A stretch of 6,783 bases of DNA. Origin: Promethearchaeota archaeon (lineage in GTDB: Archaea; Asgardarchaeota; Lokiarchaeia; Sigynarchaeales; SOKP01). Each line of letters opens with the position of its first letter. The first letter of the stretch is position 1. The notes below the pieces were generated by a model. The model did no database searches, was not told the DNA's origin, and saw nothing but the letters and a program-made list of their open reading frames with translations. Both the position numbers and the translations under genes were made by a program. Location: contig JAGXNR010000131.1 of assembly GCA_019894875.1 (NCBI GenBank), positions 697-7,479 on the forward strand, in the 5' to 3' direction. Of this stretch, positions 1-6,756 are shown piece after piece.

Positions 1-873
1 ACCTATTTCTTTGGCCCAAGACCTTGTTTTTTGTCCTAATTGCTCATGTCTTTTAAATCTATTTGATAATCCCTCAGTATTTAAAATGTAATCTAATTGT
101 GCTACTAGTCCCCTTATCTGAGGAATAGGGGGTGTTGTAGGTGTTTGGAAAACTTCATTCTTCTTATAAAGGTCTATAAAATCAAAATAATATCCCCGAT
201 TTTTAACTTGAGAAGCTTTTTCTATAGCATCTTCAGATATTGAACAAACTGCTAATCCCGGGGGTAAAGCAAAACATTTTTGAACAGACGCTAAGCAAAC
301 ATCAATATCGAGTTTATCTACTTCAACTTTAATTCCTGCCATTGAAGATGTAGCATCCACGCATACTAACATTCCATTATCTTTAAGTATAGGTATAATT
401 TTCTCAATGGGATTATATACTCCGGTAGACGTTTCATTTGACTGAAGGAATACAGTACTATAATTATCTTTAGAGATGACATCTTGAATGAAATCTGGGG
501 TTAGGGCTTTCCCCCACTCAACACTTTCTTTCACTACAGTTTTTCCATTAGCAACACCAATTTGATACCATCGATCACCAAATGCGCCTATTGATAAAAA
601 TAATCCTTTCTCATCCTTTTTGATTAGATTTCTTACACAAGCTTCTAATATTCCTGATGCACTTGAAGTAAAGATGAGGCATTTATTTTCGGTATATAAT
701 AATTTTTGAAGACCTTCAATCACTAATTGGTGCATTTCTTCATAAGGTTTAGATCGATGGGTATCATTCGGTTTTGCCATTTCCTTTAAAATCCTTTCTG
801 GAACATGTACAGGTCCTGGTGTGAAAAGATTTAAATTAGAACCGTTCTCTTTATTAAAATGAATGTGTGACAT
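1..873 (-). CDS. Class V aminotransferase, serine/alanine-glyoxylate type (C-terminus cut by window edge)
   Basis: This is a PLP-dependent fold-type I aminotransferase of the serine-pyruvate / alanine-glyoxylate / serine-glyoxylate family. The visible 291 residues start at ATG (871-873) and stay open to base 1; family members are about 380 residues, so some 90 C-terminal residues are missing. Seen in the translation: an N-terminal TPGPVHVPERIL motif (residues 18-29) with THR following at 38-40, FTSSASGILEA at 68-78, GAFGDRW at 96-102, NETSTGVYNP at 146-155, DATSS at 173-177 (Asp173 should contact the pyridine nitrogen) and SVQKCFALPPGLA at 196-208. Lys199 (codon 277-279) is the expected Schiff-base lysine. 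TPTTPPIPQI near 244-253 matches the family's TPNTP region. The likely reaction moves an amino group between alanine or serine and glyoxylate or pyruvate in the cytosol. Substrate cannot be fixed from sequence; phosphoserine or 2-aminoethylphosphonate aminotransferase are less likely alternatives. It has its own 99-bp upstream gap, so it may be transcribed separately. Confidence 0.9.
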   Translation of the reverse strand, partial: MSHIHFNKENGSNLNLFTPGPVHVPERILKEMAKPNDTHRSKPYEEMHQLVIEGLQKLLYTENKCLIFTSSASGILEACVRNLIKKDEKGLFLSIGAFGDRWYQIGVANGKTVVKESVEWGKALTPDFIQDVISKDNYSTVFLQSNETSTGVYNPIEKIIPILKDNGMLVCVDATSSMAGIKVEVDKLDIDVCLASVQKCFALPPGLAVCSISEDAIEKASQVKNRGYYFDFIDLYKKNEVFQTPTTPPIPQIRGLVAQLDYILNTEGLSNRFKRHEQLGQKTRSWAKEIG

Positions 874-912
874 AAGCTAATCAAAAAAGAAAAATATTGA
901 TTAAATAAATAG
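874..912 (-). promoter_or_regulatory. Candidate archaeal promoter with short AT-rich leader for the aminotransferase
   Basis: Reading toward the aminotransferase ATG, a run of A (an A/purine-rich BRE-like stretch) is followed by CTATTTATTTAA (complement of 901-912). Taking a TATA box about 26 bases upstream of the start site, transcription would begin around 880, leaving a leader of only a few bases. This fits the absence of any Shine-Dalgarno sequence before this ATG. A 6-bp inverted repeat, AATCAA/TTGATT (879-884 with 897-902), lies between box and gene and could be an operator, but in sequence this AT-rich it may be chance. The call rests on pattern and position only. Confidence 0.35.
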
Positions 913-948
913 TTTTTTGATAATGTTCTCATCAATAATATTAAAGAA

Positions 949-972
949 GTAAACAGGAAAAACAATGAATTT
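949..972 (-). terminator. Candidate U-rich terminator after the Vps29-like gene
   Basis: Directly after the TAA stop (973-975) the transcript would read through a U5 run (complement of 958-962), then short U3 runs (UGUUUAC, UUCUUU) toward 940. No convincing stem-loop precedes them. Archaeal intrinsic termination often needs only U-rich tracts, and the next gene has its own promoter-like sequence, so this gap is a plausible end for the upstream operon. The signal is weak in a generally AT-rich region. Confidence 0.25.
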
Positions 973-1602
973 TTAGATTTTTTTTATAATCTGATTATTT
1001 CTAAAGAAAAAACTGGACATCACAACAATTATATCTCTTGATTGTTTATCAATTTGGATAAGATCTACATTGATTTCTTTAGTTTTTTTATTAATTTGTA
1101 ATTCAACAAAAGAGGGAATCCCACTTGCTACAAACGACCACGCACCAGTAACACTCCCAGGGTTTATTAATAGTATTCCATTGTTTGTTAGGAATATTTC
1201 CTCTTTATGTGTATGGCCAGAAATTAAAACGTTATAATTTTTTTTATTAGCAAGAATTTCTAATTGCTCATGATCACCCCGTGGACTGATTTGTGCTCCA
1301 TGGGTTAATCCAATAATCATTTTTTCATTATCCTCAAATATTATATCTATAGATTCATATATAGGAGCATCATGATTACCATAATGATAATCCATGTTTC
1401 CCATTACTATAAACAACTTATTTTTTGTTTTTGAGTCTAAGAATTCAATAAATTCGGGAAATTTGACTAAATCTCCTGTAAATAAGGTATAATCGAAAAG
1501 TTCCGTTTCAGACAACTCGTTAATTTTACTATAAATTTGTTCTGGACAATCTTTAGCTCTATTCGGTGCATGTAAATCACCTATTATTAAAATTCGAACC
1601 AT
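973..1602 (-). CDS. Vps29-like calcineurin-fold metallophosphoesterase (YfcE/MJ0936/Vps29 family)
   Basis: A 209-residue single-domain metallophosphoesterase of the MJ0936/YfcE/Vps29 family. The metal-site motifs are complete: GDLH (Asp9, His11), TGDL (Asp44), GNMD (Asn69), THG (His101) and SGHTH (His130, His132). This predicts a working two-metal phosphodiesterase or phosphatase. The rest resembles eukaryotic Vps29 rather than bacterial YfcE: GDLHAPNR near the start, LISGHTHKEE, INPGSVTGAW (146-155) and GIPSFVELQI (161-170) align, from memory, with human VPS29 (GDLHIPHR, LISGHTHKFE, INPGSATGAY, IIPSFVLMDI). Human VPS29 is about 182 residues; the extra length is mainly insertions near 18-37 and 72-82 and a slightly longer, basic C-terminus. 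No signal peptide or membrane helix is evident, so it is probably cytosolic. It starts at ATG (1600-1602), 10 bases after the acyl-CoA synthetase stop. The AAGGA before it lies only one base from ATG, so coupling by reinitiation seems more likely than a standard Shine-Dalgarno. Substrate is unknown; whether it binds a Vps35-like partner is open. Confidence 0.88.
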   Translation of the reverse strand: MVRILIIGDLHAPNRAKDCPEQIYSKINELSETELFDYTLFTGDLVKFPEFIEFLDSKTKNKLFIVMGNMDYHYGNHDAPIYESIDIIFEDNEKMIIGLTHGAQISPRGDHEQLEILANKKNYNVLISGHTHKEEIFLTNNGILLINPGSVTGAWSFVASGIPSFVELQINKKTKEINVDLIQIDKQSRDIIVVMSSFFFRNNQIIKKI

Positions 1603-1612
1603 ATCCTTTATT

Positions 1613-3079
1613 TTATTTCTTTCTTTTATTATTAGATTCTTGAACTAAGATCGAGAAATTCCTTATTGTTTCTTCTAAACTGGGAAAGACTGGTATGTTA
1701 TTTTTGTTAAAAAGTTTTGAGATATGTCTTACTGCCTCTTCTTCGCCCACCAACCACATAAATACTATTTTTTCTGTCTTGTGTGCTGCCATTTCCGGAA
1801 TATTATACCGTTTACTGAACATTTTTGAGGAAAAAATCATGTTGAAGACTCCTTCCACGTTAGGGTCATCTAATACAGCCTTCCAAATCTTAGTCATTAC
1901 TTCTTCTTGACTGACCTTATTCATCATCGCCTTTTCCATTGTAGGCCATAAATCTAGGAGAGCAAATCGATTTGGAGGCATCCATTCAGGATAAAGTTCT
2001 TTAAGGAGAGCATATGTTTTTTCACTCATAGTTGGAAAGTTTAATCCATATTTCATAGTCAAATCAGCAGAAATTGTGCCAGCACCTCCTGATCCTGCCA
2101 TCATTGATACATTTCCGAATTTTGGTAACCTTTTTCCAGAATTATATATCATTGAAAATGTTCTTGCAAATTGAAATAAATCATGTAGATTACCCGCGTG
2201 GATTACACCTGATTGTTTAATAATAGCTTTTACTAATTGATTGCTTTCTGCTAGTGAACCCGTATGACTTAGGGAAGCTTTTTGTCCTAACGATGTCATC
2301 CCACCTTTCAAAAGTATTATTGTTTTATTAGGAATTGATTTTGTTTTCCTACATATTTCAATGAATTTTCTAGGATTTCTAAATGATTCAAGATATAAAA
2401 TAATAACATTTACAGTAGGATCTTCTATAAAATAATCTAAAAATTCTATTTCACTCAAATCCATTTTATTACCAATTGAACAGGAGTATCTAATACCCAT
2501 TTCAGGATGATTTCGCATTAAATTCCTTAGATATCCCCCGTTGAGCATGCCTGATTGAGAGATAACGGCGATATTCCCACGTCTATATTCATCAAAAACA
2601 CCAAAACCAGAAAAAAATCCCCCTTTAGCGTCACTATCACTATCTCCATCGATTTTTGTAAGACCCATACAGTTTGGACCAACAATCCGTATCTTAGAAA
2701 AGTTTTCTGTAACTTTTACTATTTTATCTTTTAGTTTAAGTCCAATTTCGCCCACTTCCTCGAATCCCGCAGTTTCTATAAGTGCTCCTCTTACATTTTT
2801 CTTGATACAATCTTCTAAAATATCCGGGATAACACTATTAGGGGTATAAAAAATAGCTAAATCAATTTCCTCTTCTATTTCTAATATAGAATTCTTAAAT
2901 TCTAAGCCCAAAACTTCACCATCTGAATTGGGATTTACAGGAAAGATTTTTCCTTTGAAGTTGTTTGTCAATAAATTTTCGATTATTCGATAACCCCCTT
3001 TCGTTTCGTTTTTCGAGGCACCTATTACCGCCACAGTCTTTGGATTTAAAAAGATGTCAATTACGTGATTATCCGACAA
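1613..3079 (-). CDS. Acyl-CoA synthetase (ADP-forming), alpha subunit: CoA-binding plus succinyl-CoA-ligase-like domains
   Basis: A 488-residue protein with the architecture of the alpha subunit of ADP-forming acetyl/acyl-CoA synthetase (acdA-like). The enzyme converts acyl-CoA, ADP and phosphate to acid, CoA and ATP, the main substrate-level ATP step of many peptide- and sugar-fermenting archaea. Seen: an N-terminal Rossmann-like CoA-binding domain (VAVIGASK at 17-23 onward, FPVNPN at 46-51, GPNCMGL at 134-140), SQSG at 174-177, GNKMDLSEIEFLDYF at 203-217, and SLSHTGSLA at 269-277, in which His272 (codon 2264-2266) is the expected phosphohistidine. A final domain (about 320-480) includes AGSGGAG (328-334). 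No ATP-grasp domain is present and the length fits a separate alpha subunit (about 460 residues), so a beta subunit must be encoded elsewhere. The usual NPVDL motif is altered (PNRFALLDLWP, 369-379), so this is not a standard acetate enzyme; substrate is uncertain. The start is TTG, chosen for its Shine-Dalgarno; the next in-frame Met is residue 138, inside a conserved motif. It lies 18 bases after the TyrRS stop. Confidence 0.88.
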   Translation of the reverse strand: MSDNHVIDIFLNPKTVAVIGASKNETKGGYRIIENLLTNNFKGKIFPVNPNSDGEVLGLEFKNSILEIEEEIDLAIFYTPNSVIPDILEDCIKKNVRGALIETAGFEEVGEIGLKLKDKIVKVTENFSKIRIVGPNCMGLTKIDGDSDSDAKGGFFSGFGVFDEYRRGNIAVISQSGMLNGGYLRNLMRNHPEMGIRYSCSIGNKMDLSEIEFLDYFIEDPTVNVIILYLESFRNPRKFIEICRKTKSIPNKTIILLKGGMTSLGQKASLSHTGSLAESNQLVKAIIKQSGVIHAGNLHDLFQFARTFSMIYNSGKRLPKFGNVSMMAGSGGAGTISADLTMKYGLNFPTMSEKTYALLKELYPEWMPPNRFALLDLWPTMEKAMMNKVSQEEVMTKIWKAVLDDPNVEGVFNMIFSSKMFSKRYNIPEMAAHKTEKIVFMWLVGEEEAVRHISKLFNKNNIPVFPSLEETIRNFSILVQESNNKRKK

Positions 3080-3087
3080 TTCTAAAA

Positions 3088-3094
3088 CTCCCTT
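3088..3094 (-). promoter_or_regulatory. Shine-Dalgarno sequence that decides the TTG start of the acyl-CoA synthetase
   Basis: The complement of this stretch reads AAGGGAG, followed by 8 bases (TTTTAGAA) and then TTG at 3077-3079. It lies in the 18-base gap just after the TAG stop of the TyrRS gene. Spacing and sequence are good for an archaeal ribosome binding site, and no in-frame ATG exists before the first conserved motif. It is the only clear Shine-Dalgarno among the gene starts in this window. Confidence 0.7.
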
Positions 3095-3097
3095 TTT

Positions 3098-4207
3098 CTA
3101 TTTATTCTTACTCTTATACTTCTTATATTCCGTATTAACAAACTCATATAATTTTTTTGCGTTTTCGTCTTCTTCAAAATGTTTTATTACTGGGGCTAGA
3201 AATTGATTTATGTATTTTGTGACTGCTGGTTTTAAATCAGCGGGGTTCAACTTTCCTTCTTCATAATCTTTCTCTAATTCCTCAAAAGAAGAGTATTCTA
3301 AATTTCCACCATATTTTTCAGATCTCTCAATTTTAAAATTATCCAAAAGTTCGAAGAGAATGTATTTGCAATAATCTAAAATAGGGTTTTCAGTTATTTG
3401 TTTTGGTGGGCAATAAGCTTTATCAATTTTTCGTTTTACATCAGTAGGTCCATCTAACATGAAAATTGATGTGTCTGGATCAGATTTTGACATTTTAAAT
3501 TCAACTGCTCTGTCAATCCCCGTTAAATCTGATTTTGGTGGTTTAGTTAAACCCATCAACATGTGATGATGAATAGCCACTGGTTTTGGTCGATCCAACT
3601 TCTTTGCTACTTCTCTCGCTAACATATTTACCTTTCTTTGATCTAAACCTAATTGACAAATATCAGCGGGGAGATAAAATATATCTGTAGCCTGCATAAG
3701 AGGATAGAGAATTTGTGATGCATAGAGTTTATCTGATTCACTTCTTCCCATTATTTGAGTACATCTTAATATCCTTTTTAAAGTGGTTTCAATCCCAATC
3801 TTTAACAATAATTCCCAATATTGTGGTTCTTTGACGAGATCAGAAGCATAAATAAATTCCACTTTGCTTAAATCCATTCCACAAGCTTTCCATAATTCAA
3901 TAAAGAAATCTCCCACTTTTTTTATTACTTCTAAGTTCCCCCCAAATTTTTTATTGGCAGCGGCATGCCAATCCGCCACCAAAAATTTAAACCGGATACC
4001 TGATTTTGTAATTTTGTTAACATTAATTGCTCTTAATAAGCCCTGAGCGATATGGATATTTCCAGAAGGTTCAAAACCATCATAAGCATAGATTTCTTCA
4101 TTATTTTTCATCTTCCATTGAATCAATTCTCTTAATTCATTTATTTCTATAATTTCTTCCCCAACTTCCTCCAATAAAGCGATCTTTTCATCTAATGTTA
4201 GAGACAT
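3098..4207 (-). CDS. tyrS: Tyrosyl-tRNA synthetase, archaeal/eukaryotic type
   Basis: Charges tRNA-Tyr with tyrosine in the cytosol; a class I synthetase. Residues are numbered from ATG at 4207 (369 aa). Seen: the HIGH-equivalent EPSGNIHIAQG (46-56) and KMSKS (238-242), the two ATP-binding signatures. The tyrosine pocket known from the Methanocaldococcus enzyme is matched: Tyr42 (YDGFEPSG), Tyr168, Gln172 and Asp175 (YPLMQATD) and Gln190 (GLDQRKV). The C-terminal anticodon-binding part carries KAYCPP (263-268), GNPIL-like ENPIL (273-277), EKYGGN (297-302) and HPxDL-like NPADLKPAV (321-329). From memory, HIAQG, NVNK, ADICQLG, HHMLxGL, KMSKSDP and EKYGGN match plant/protist cytosolic TyrRS better than Methanocaldococcus (HLGH, KMSSS). 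A charged insert of about 15 residues (221-236) precedes KMSKS. The reading frame is open to a TTG at 4223-4225, but that would add six poorly conserved residues and abut a TATA-like box, so ATG is preferred. It is the first gene of a tight cluster with the acyl-CoA synthetase and the Vps29-like gene. Confidence 0.96.
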   Translation of the reverse strand: MSLTLDEKIALLEEVGEEIIEINELRELIQWKMKNNEEIYAYDGFEPSGNIHIAQGLLRAINVNKITKSGIRFKFLVADWHAAANKKFGGNLEVIKKVGDFFIELWKACGMDLSKVEFIYASDLVKEPQYWELLLKIGIETTLKRILRCTQIMGRSESDKLYASQILYPLMQATDIFYLPADICQLGLDQRKVNMLAREVAKKLDRPKPVAIHHHMLMGLTKPPKSDLTGIDRAVEFKMSKSDPDTSIFMLDGPTDVKRKIDKAYCPPKQITENPILDYCKYILFELLDNFKIERSEKYGGNLEYSSFEELEKDYEEGKLNPADLKPAVTKYINQFLAPVIKHFEEDENAKKLYEFVNTEYKKYKSKNK

Positions 4208-4225
4208 TTTACCATTACCACACAA

Positions 4226-4260
4226 CTATATAGTGTTGATAATAAGTAAATTGATAAAAC
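4226..4260 (-). promoter_or_regulatory. Candidate promoter for the tyrS cluster
   Basis: Two AT-rich boxes lie upstream of tyrS: the palindromic CTATATAG (4226-4233), centred about 22 bases before the ATG, and AAAGTTTTATCAA (complement of about 4250-4262). If the first is used, the transcript would be nearly leaderless; if the second, the leader would be about 20 bases and include GGTAATGG, a poor Shine-Dalgarno. I cannot choose between them. The 131-base gap (4208-4338) holds nothing else I recognise apart from a U-tract next to the upstream gene. Confidence 0.35.
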
Positions 4261-4312
4261 TTTTTCGGATTTTAAGATCTAGAATGTATGGTTATAATTA
4301 GGATAAAACCTG

Positions 4313-4326
4313 TGTAAAAAAATAGT
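4313..4326 (-). terminator. Candidate U-tract terminator after ppdK
   Basis: The transcript leaving the ppdK stop (TAG, 4339-4341) would reach a U7 run (complement of 4316-4322) within about 16 bases. There is no clear stem-loop before it. Short U-rich tracts can terminate archaeal transcription, and the following 100 bases look like a promoter region, so ppdK and tyrS are probably separate transcription units. Confidence 0.35.
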
Positions 4327-4338
4327 GTTATGAAGAAT

Positions 4339-6756
4339 CTATTCTTGTTTACTTTCAATTACTGCTTGAGCCGCAGCAATCCTTGCAACGGGGATTCTAA
4401 AGGGGGAACAAGAAACATAGTCCAGACCGATTGAATGGGAAAATTTAATCGAGCTTGGTTCACCGCCATGTTCTCCACAAATACCCGTCTTCAAATCAGG
4501 TCTAGTCATTTTTCCAAGCTTTATGGCCATTTTCATTAATTTCCCTACTCCTTCTTGATCAAGAATTTCAAAAGGATTATGTTCAAGGATTTCTTTATTC
4601 AAGTATACAGGAAGAAACTTTCCCTCTGCATCATCACGAGAAAATCCAAAAGTCATTTGGGTTAAATCATTGGTGCCAAATGAGAAGAATTCTGCCTCAA
4701 TTGCAATTTCATCTGCGGTTAAAGCAGCTCTAGGAATTTCTATCATAGTACCAAATTTATATTCAAGTTCTACGTTATACTCCTTAATTGTTTCTAAAGC
4801 AACTTGCATTAATTGGGCTTTTACAAATTGTAATTCAGAGATCATTCCTACAAGTGGTATCATAACTTCAGGAATAACCTCGATCCCTTGTAACTTTAGT
4901 TCACAAGCGGCTTGAAAAATAGCTTTTACTTGCATTTCATTGATTTCAGGCCATACAATTCCTAATCTACATCCTCTTAAGCCCATCATGGGATTTTCTT
5001 CGGAGAGTGACCTGATCAAGCTGATAACCTTATTTTTTTTTTTTATTTCTTCATCTAATGGGCTAATATTTAAAAGTGACTTTGATAGCGCGTTGGTCAT
5101 TTTGAGTTCTTGTCTTTCTAATTGAACTAATGATAATTCTGGGAGAAATTCATGTAAAGGTGGATCCAATAATCTTATTGTTACAGGTTTACCTTCCATA
5201 ATCCTGAATATCTCATAGAAATCTCCCTTTTGCATTGGTAAAATTTTATCAAGAGCTTCTTGTCGGACTTCTTTTGTTCTCGCCATTATCATATTCTGAA
5301 CAATCGGCAATCTCTCTTTATCCATAAACATATGCTCTGTCCTACATAAACCTATTCCTTCAGCTCCAAATTCTAAAGCCTTTTTAGCATCTAGAGGTGT
5401 ATCTGCATTAGCTCTAACACCAAGAGATTTTATTTCATCTGCTATTTGTAGTAATTCTAGAAATTCTCCTTTTATCTCAGGCTCAATTAATGGAACTTTC
5501 CCTTCGATTATTTGCCCAGTTGTTCCATCAATAGTTATATAATCCCCCTCTCGAACAACCATGTCTGCGACTCGAAACTCTTTATTTTCCTCATCTATTT
5601 CGATATCTGTGGCTCCAACAACAGCGGGTTTACCCATCCCTCTTGCTACAACTGCAGCATGAGAAGTTTTTCCACCAAATTGAGTTAACACTCCACTAGA
5701 AGCATACAACCCATGAACATCGTCGGGTTTGGTTTGTGGTCGAACAAGTATAATCTCTTTCTCCCCCTCGTTTGCTAGTTTTTCCGCTGTATCCGCATCA
5801 AAAATTGCAATTCCTGAAACGGCCCCAGGGGATGCACTTATTCCATGAGCGAGAACATGTATTATAGAATTTTCATCTATACTTTTAAATAGTAATTTCG
5901 AAATTTTTTTTGGATCTAAACTCATAATTGCTTCTTCTTTCGTAATTAAACCTTCTTTAACCATATCAACAGCGATCTTTACAGCTGCAGAAGGAGTCCT
6001 CTTTCCATTCCGGGTTTGTAAAATGTTTAATATTCCATCTTCAACAGTAAATTCAATATCTTGCATGTCTCTGTAATGTTTTTCTAATCTATCCATTGTT
6101 TCTAATAATTCAGAATATATCTCCGGAAATTCTTCTTTCATCATATCAAGTTTTTTTGGCGTTCTAATACCCGCAACAACATCTTCACCTTGAGCATTGG
6201 TTAAATATTCCCCAAATTTTTCATTTTCTCCGTTTGATGGATCTCTGCTAAAAGCTACACCGGTTGCGGAATTTTGACCTTTATTACCAAAAACCATTGC
6301 CTGAATATTAACTGCTGTCCCAAAATCAGGAATATTACTGATTTTTCTATATGTTATAGCGCGCCTATTATTCCAAGATTTAAAAACAGCTTCAATAGAA
6401 AGAAACAATTGTTTAACAGGATCTTGAGGGAAAGTTGAACCAATTTCTTTTTCATATAGAGCTTTATAGTCTGCAATTATTTTTTTTAATTCACTAACTC
6501 CTAGATCTGTATCGTGAGCATTTCTTCCTATGAGCCTTTTATATTTAGTTAAAATCCTATCGAATTTCTCATCTCCGATACCCATTACAACATCAGAGAA
6601 CATCTGAAGAAATCTTCTCCATGAATCATAAGCAAAACGCTCATTATTAGTTTGATTTGCTAAACCTAATACACTCTCATCATTCAACCCTAAATTTAGA
6701 ACGGTATCCATCATTCCTGGCATAGATATTACAGATCCAGAGCGTACACTCACCAA
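4339..6756 (-). CDS. ppdK: Pyruvate, phosphate dikinase (N-terminal ~88 residues not in the window)
   Basis: Interconverts pyruvate + ATP + Pi and PEP + AMP + PPi, serving glycolysis or gluconeogenesis in the cytosol. Numbering from the TTG at 6754-6756, 805 residues are visible; whole enzymes are about 875-890. Seen in order: the ATP-grasp part (VSVRSG at 2-7, MPGMMDTVLNLGLND at 12-26, GNKGQNSATGVAFSRDPS at 157-174, LQTRNGKRT at 246-254); the mobile phosphohistidine domain with GGKTSHAAVVARGMG (361-375, catalytic His366); and the PEP/pyruvate barrel with GLCRTEHMF (469-477), RLLDPPLHEFLP (528-539), NPMMGLRGCRLG (588-599), GTMIEIPRAALTADE (669-683), SFGTNDLTQMTFGFSRDD (692-709) and GICGEHGG (758-765, catalytic Cys760). 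All catalytic landmarks are present. The TTG is not a true start: family homology (PLLVSVRSG) continues upstream to about 6765, where an in-frame TAA (6766-6768) sits in the loop of an inverted repeat, most likely artefactual. A 12-base A tract in the coding strand (5033-5044) encodes IKKKN within the variable region 571-575. Confidence 0.95.
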   Translation of the reverse strand: MVSVRSGSVISMPGMMDTVLNLGLNDESVLGLANQTNNERFAYDSWRRFLQMFSDVVMGIGDEKFDRILTKYKRLIGRNAHDTDLGVSELKKIIADYKALYEKEIGSTFPQDPVKQLFLSIEAVFKSWNNRRAITYRKISNIPDFGTAVNIQAMVFGNKGQNSATGVAFSRDPSNGENEKFGEYLTNAQGEDVVAGIRTPKKLDMMKEEFPEIYSELLETMDRLEKHYRDMQDIEFTVEDGILNILQTRNGKRTPSAAVKIAVDMVKEGLITKEEAIMSLDPKKISKLLFKSIDENSIIHVLAHGISASPGAVSGIAIFDADTAEKLANEGEKEIILVRPQTKPDDVHGLYASSGVLTQFGGKTSHAAVVARGMGKPAVVGATDIEIDEENKEFRVADMVVREGDYITIDGTTGQIIEGKVPLIEPEIKGEFLELLQIADEIKSLGVRANADTPLDAKKALEFGAEGIGLCRTEHMFMDKERLPIVQNMIMARTKEVRQEALDKILPMQKGDFYEIFRIMEGKPVTIRLLDPPLHEFLPELSLVQLERQELKMTNALSKSLLNISPLDEEIKKKNKVISLIRSLSEENPMMGLRGCRLGIVWPEINEMQVKAIFQAACELKLQGIEVIPEVMIPLVGMISELQFVKAQLMQVALETIKEYNVELEYKFGTMIEIPRAALTADEIAIEAEFFSFGTNDLTQMTFGFSRDDAEGKFLPVYLNKEILEHNPFEILDQEGVGKLMKMAIKLGKMTRPDLKTGICGEHGGEPSSIKFSHSIGLDYVSCSPFRIPVARIAAAQAVIESKQE

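Noticed and set aside
986..998. Palindrome ATAATCTGATTAT near the end of the Vps29-like gene as a terminator hairpin
   Set aside because: The arms are separated by one base, so it cannot form a normal loop, it lies inside coding sequence, and such AT palindromes are expected by chance here.
1603..1610. AAAGGA before the Vps29-like ATG as a Shine-Dalgarno
   Set aside because: Only one base separates it from the ATG, much closer than a usable ribosome binding site normally is.
1695..1910. Plus-strand open frame within the acyl-CoA synthetase gene
   Set aside because: It lies wholly antisense to a well-supported gene with conserved motifs, and its translation shows no recognisable domain. The plus-strand frames at 3864-4046, 4670-4915 and 4940-5125 are rejected for the same reason.
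4208..4225. TTG at 4223-4225 as the start of TyrRS, adding MCGNGK
   Set aside because: The extension has no family counterpart, abuts a TATA-like box and has no Shine-Dalgarno, while ATG at 4205-4207 begins a typical N-terminus.
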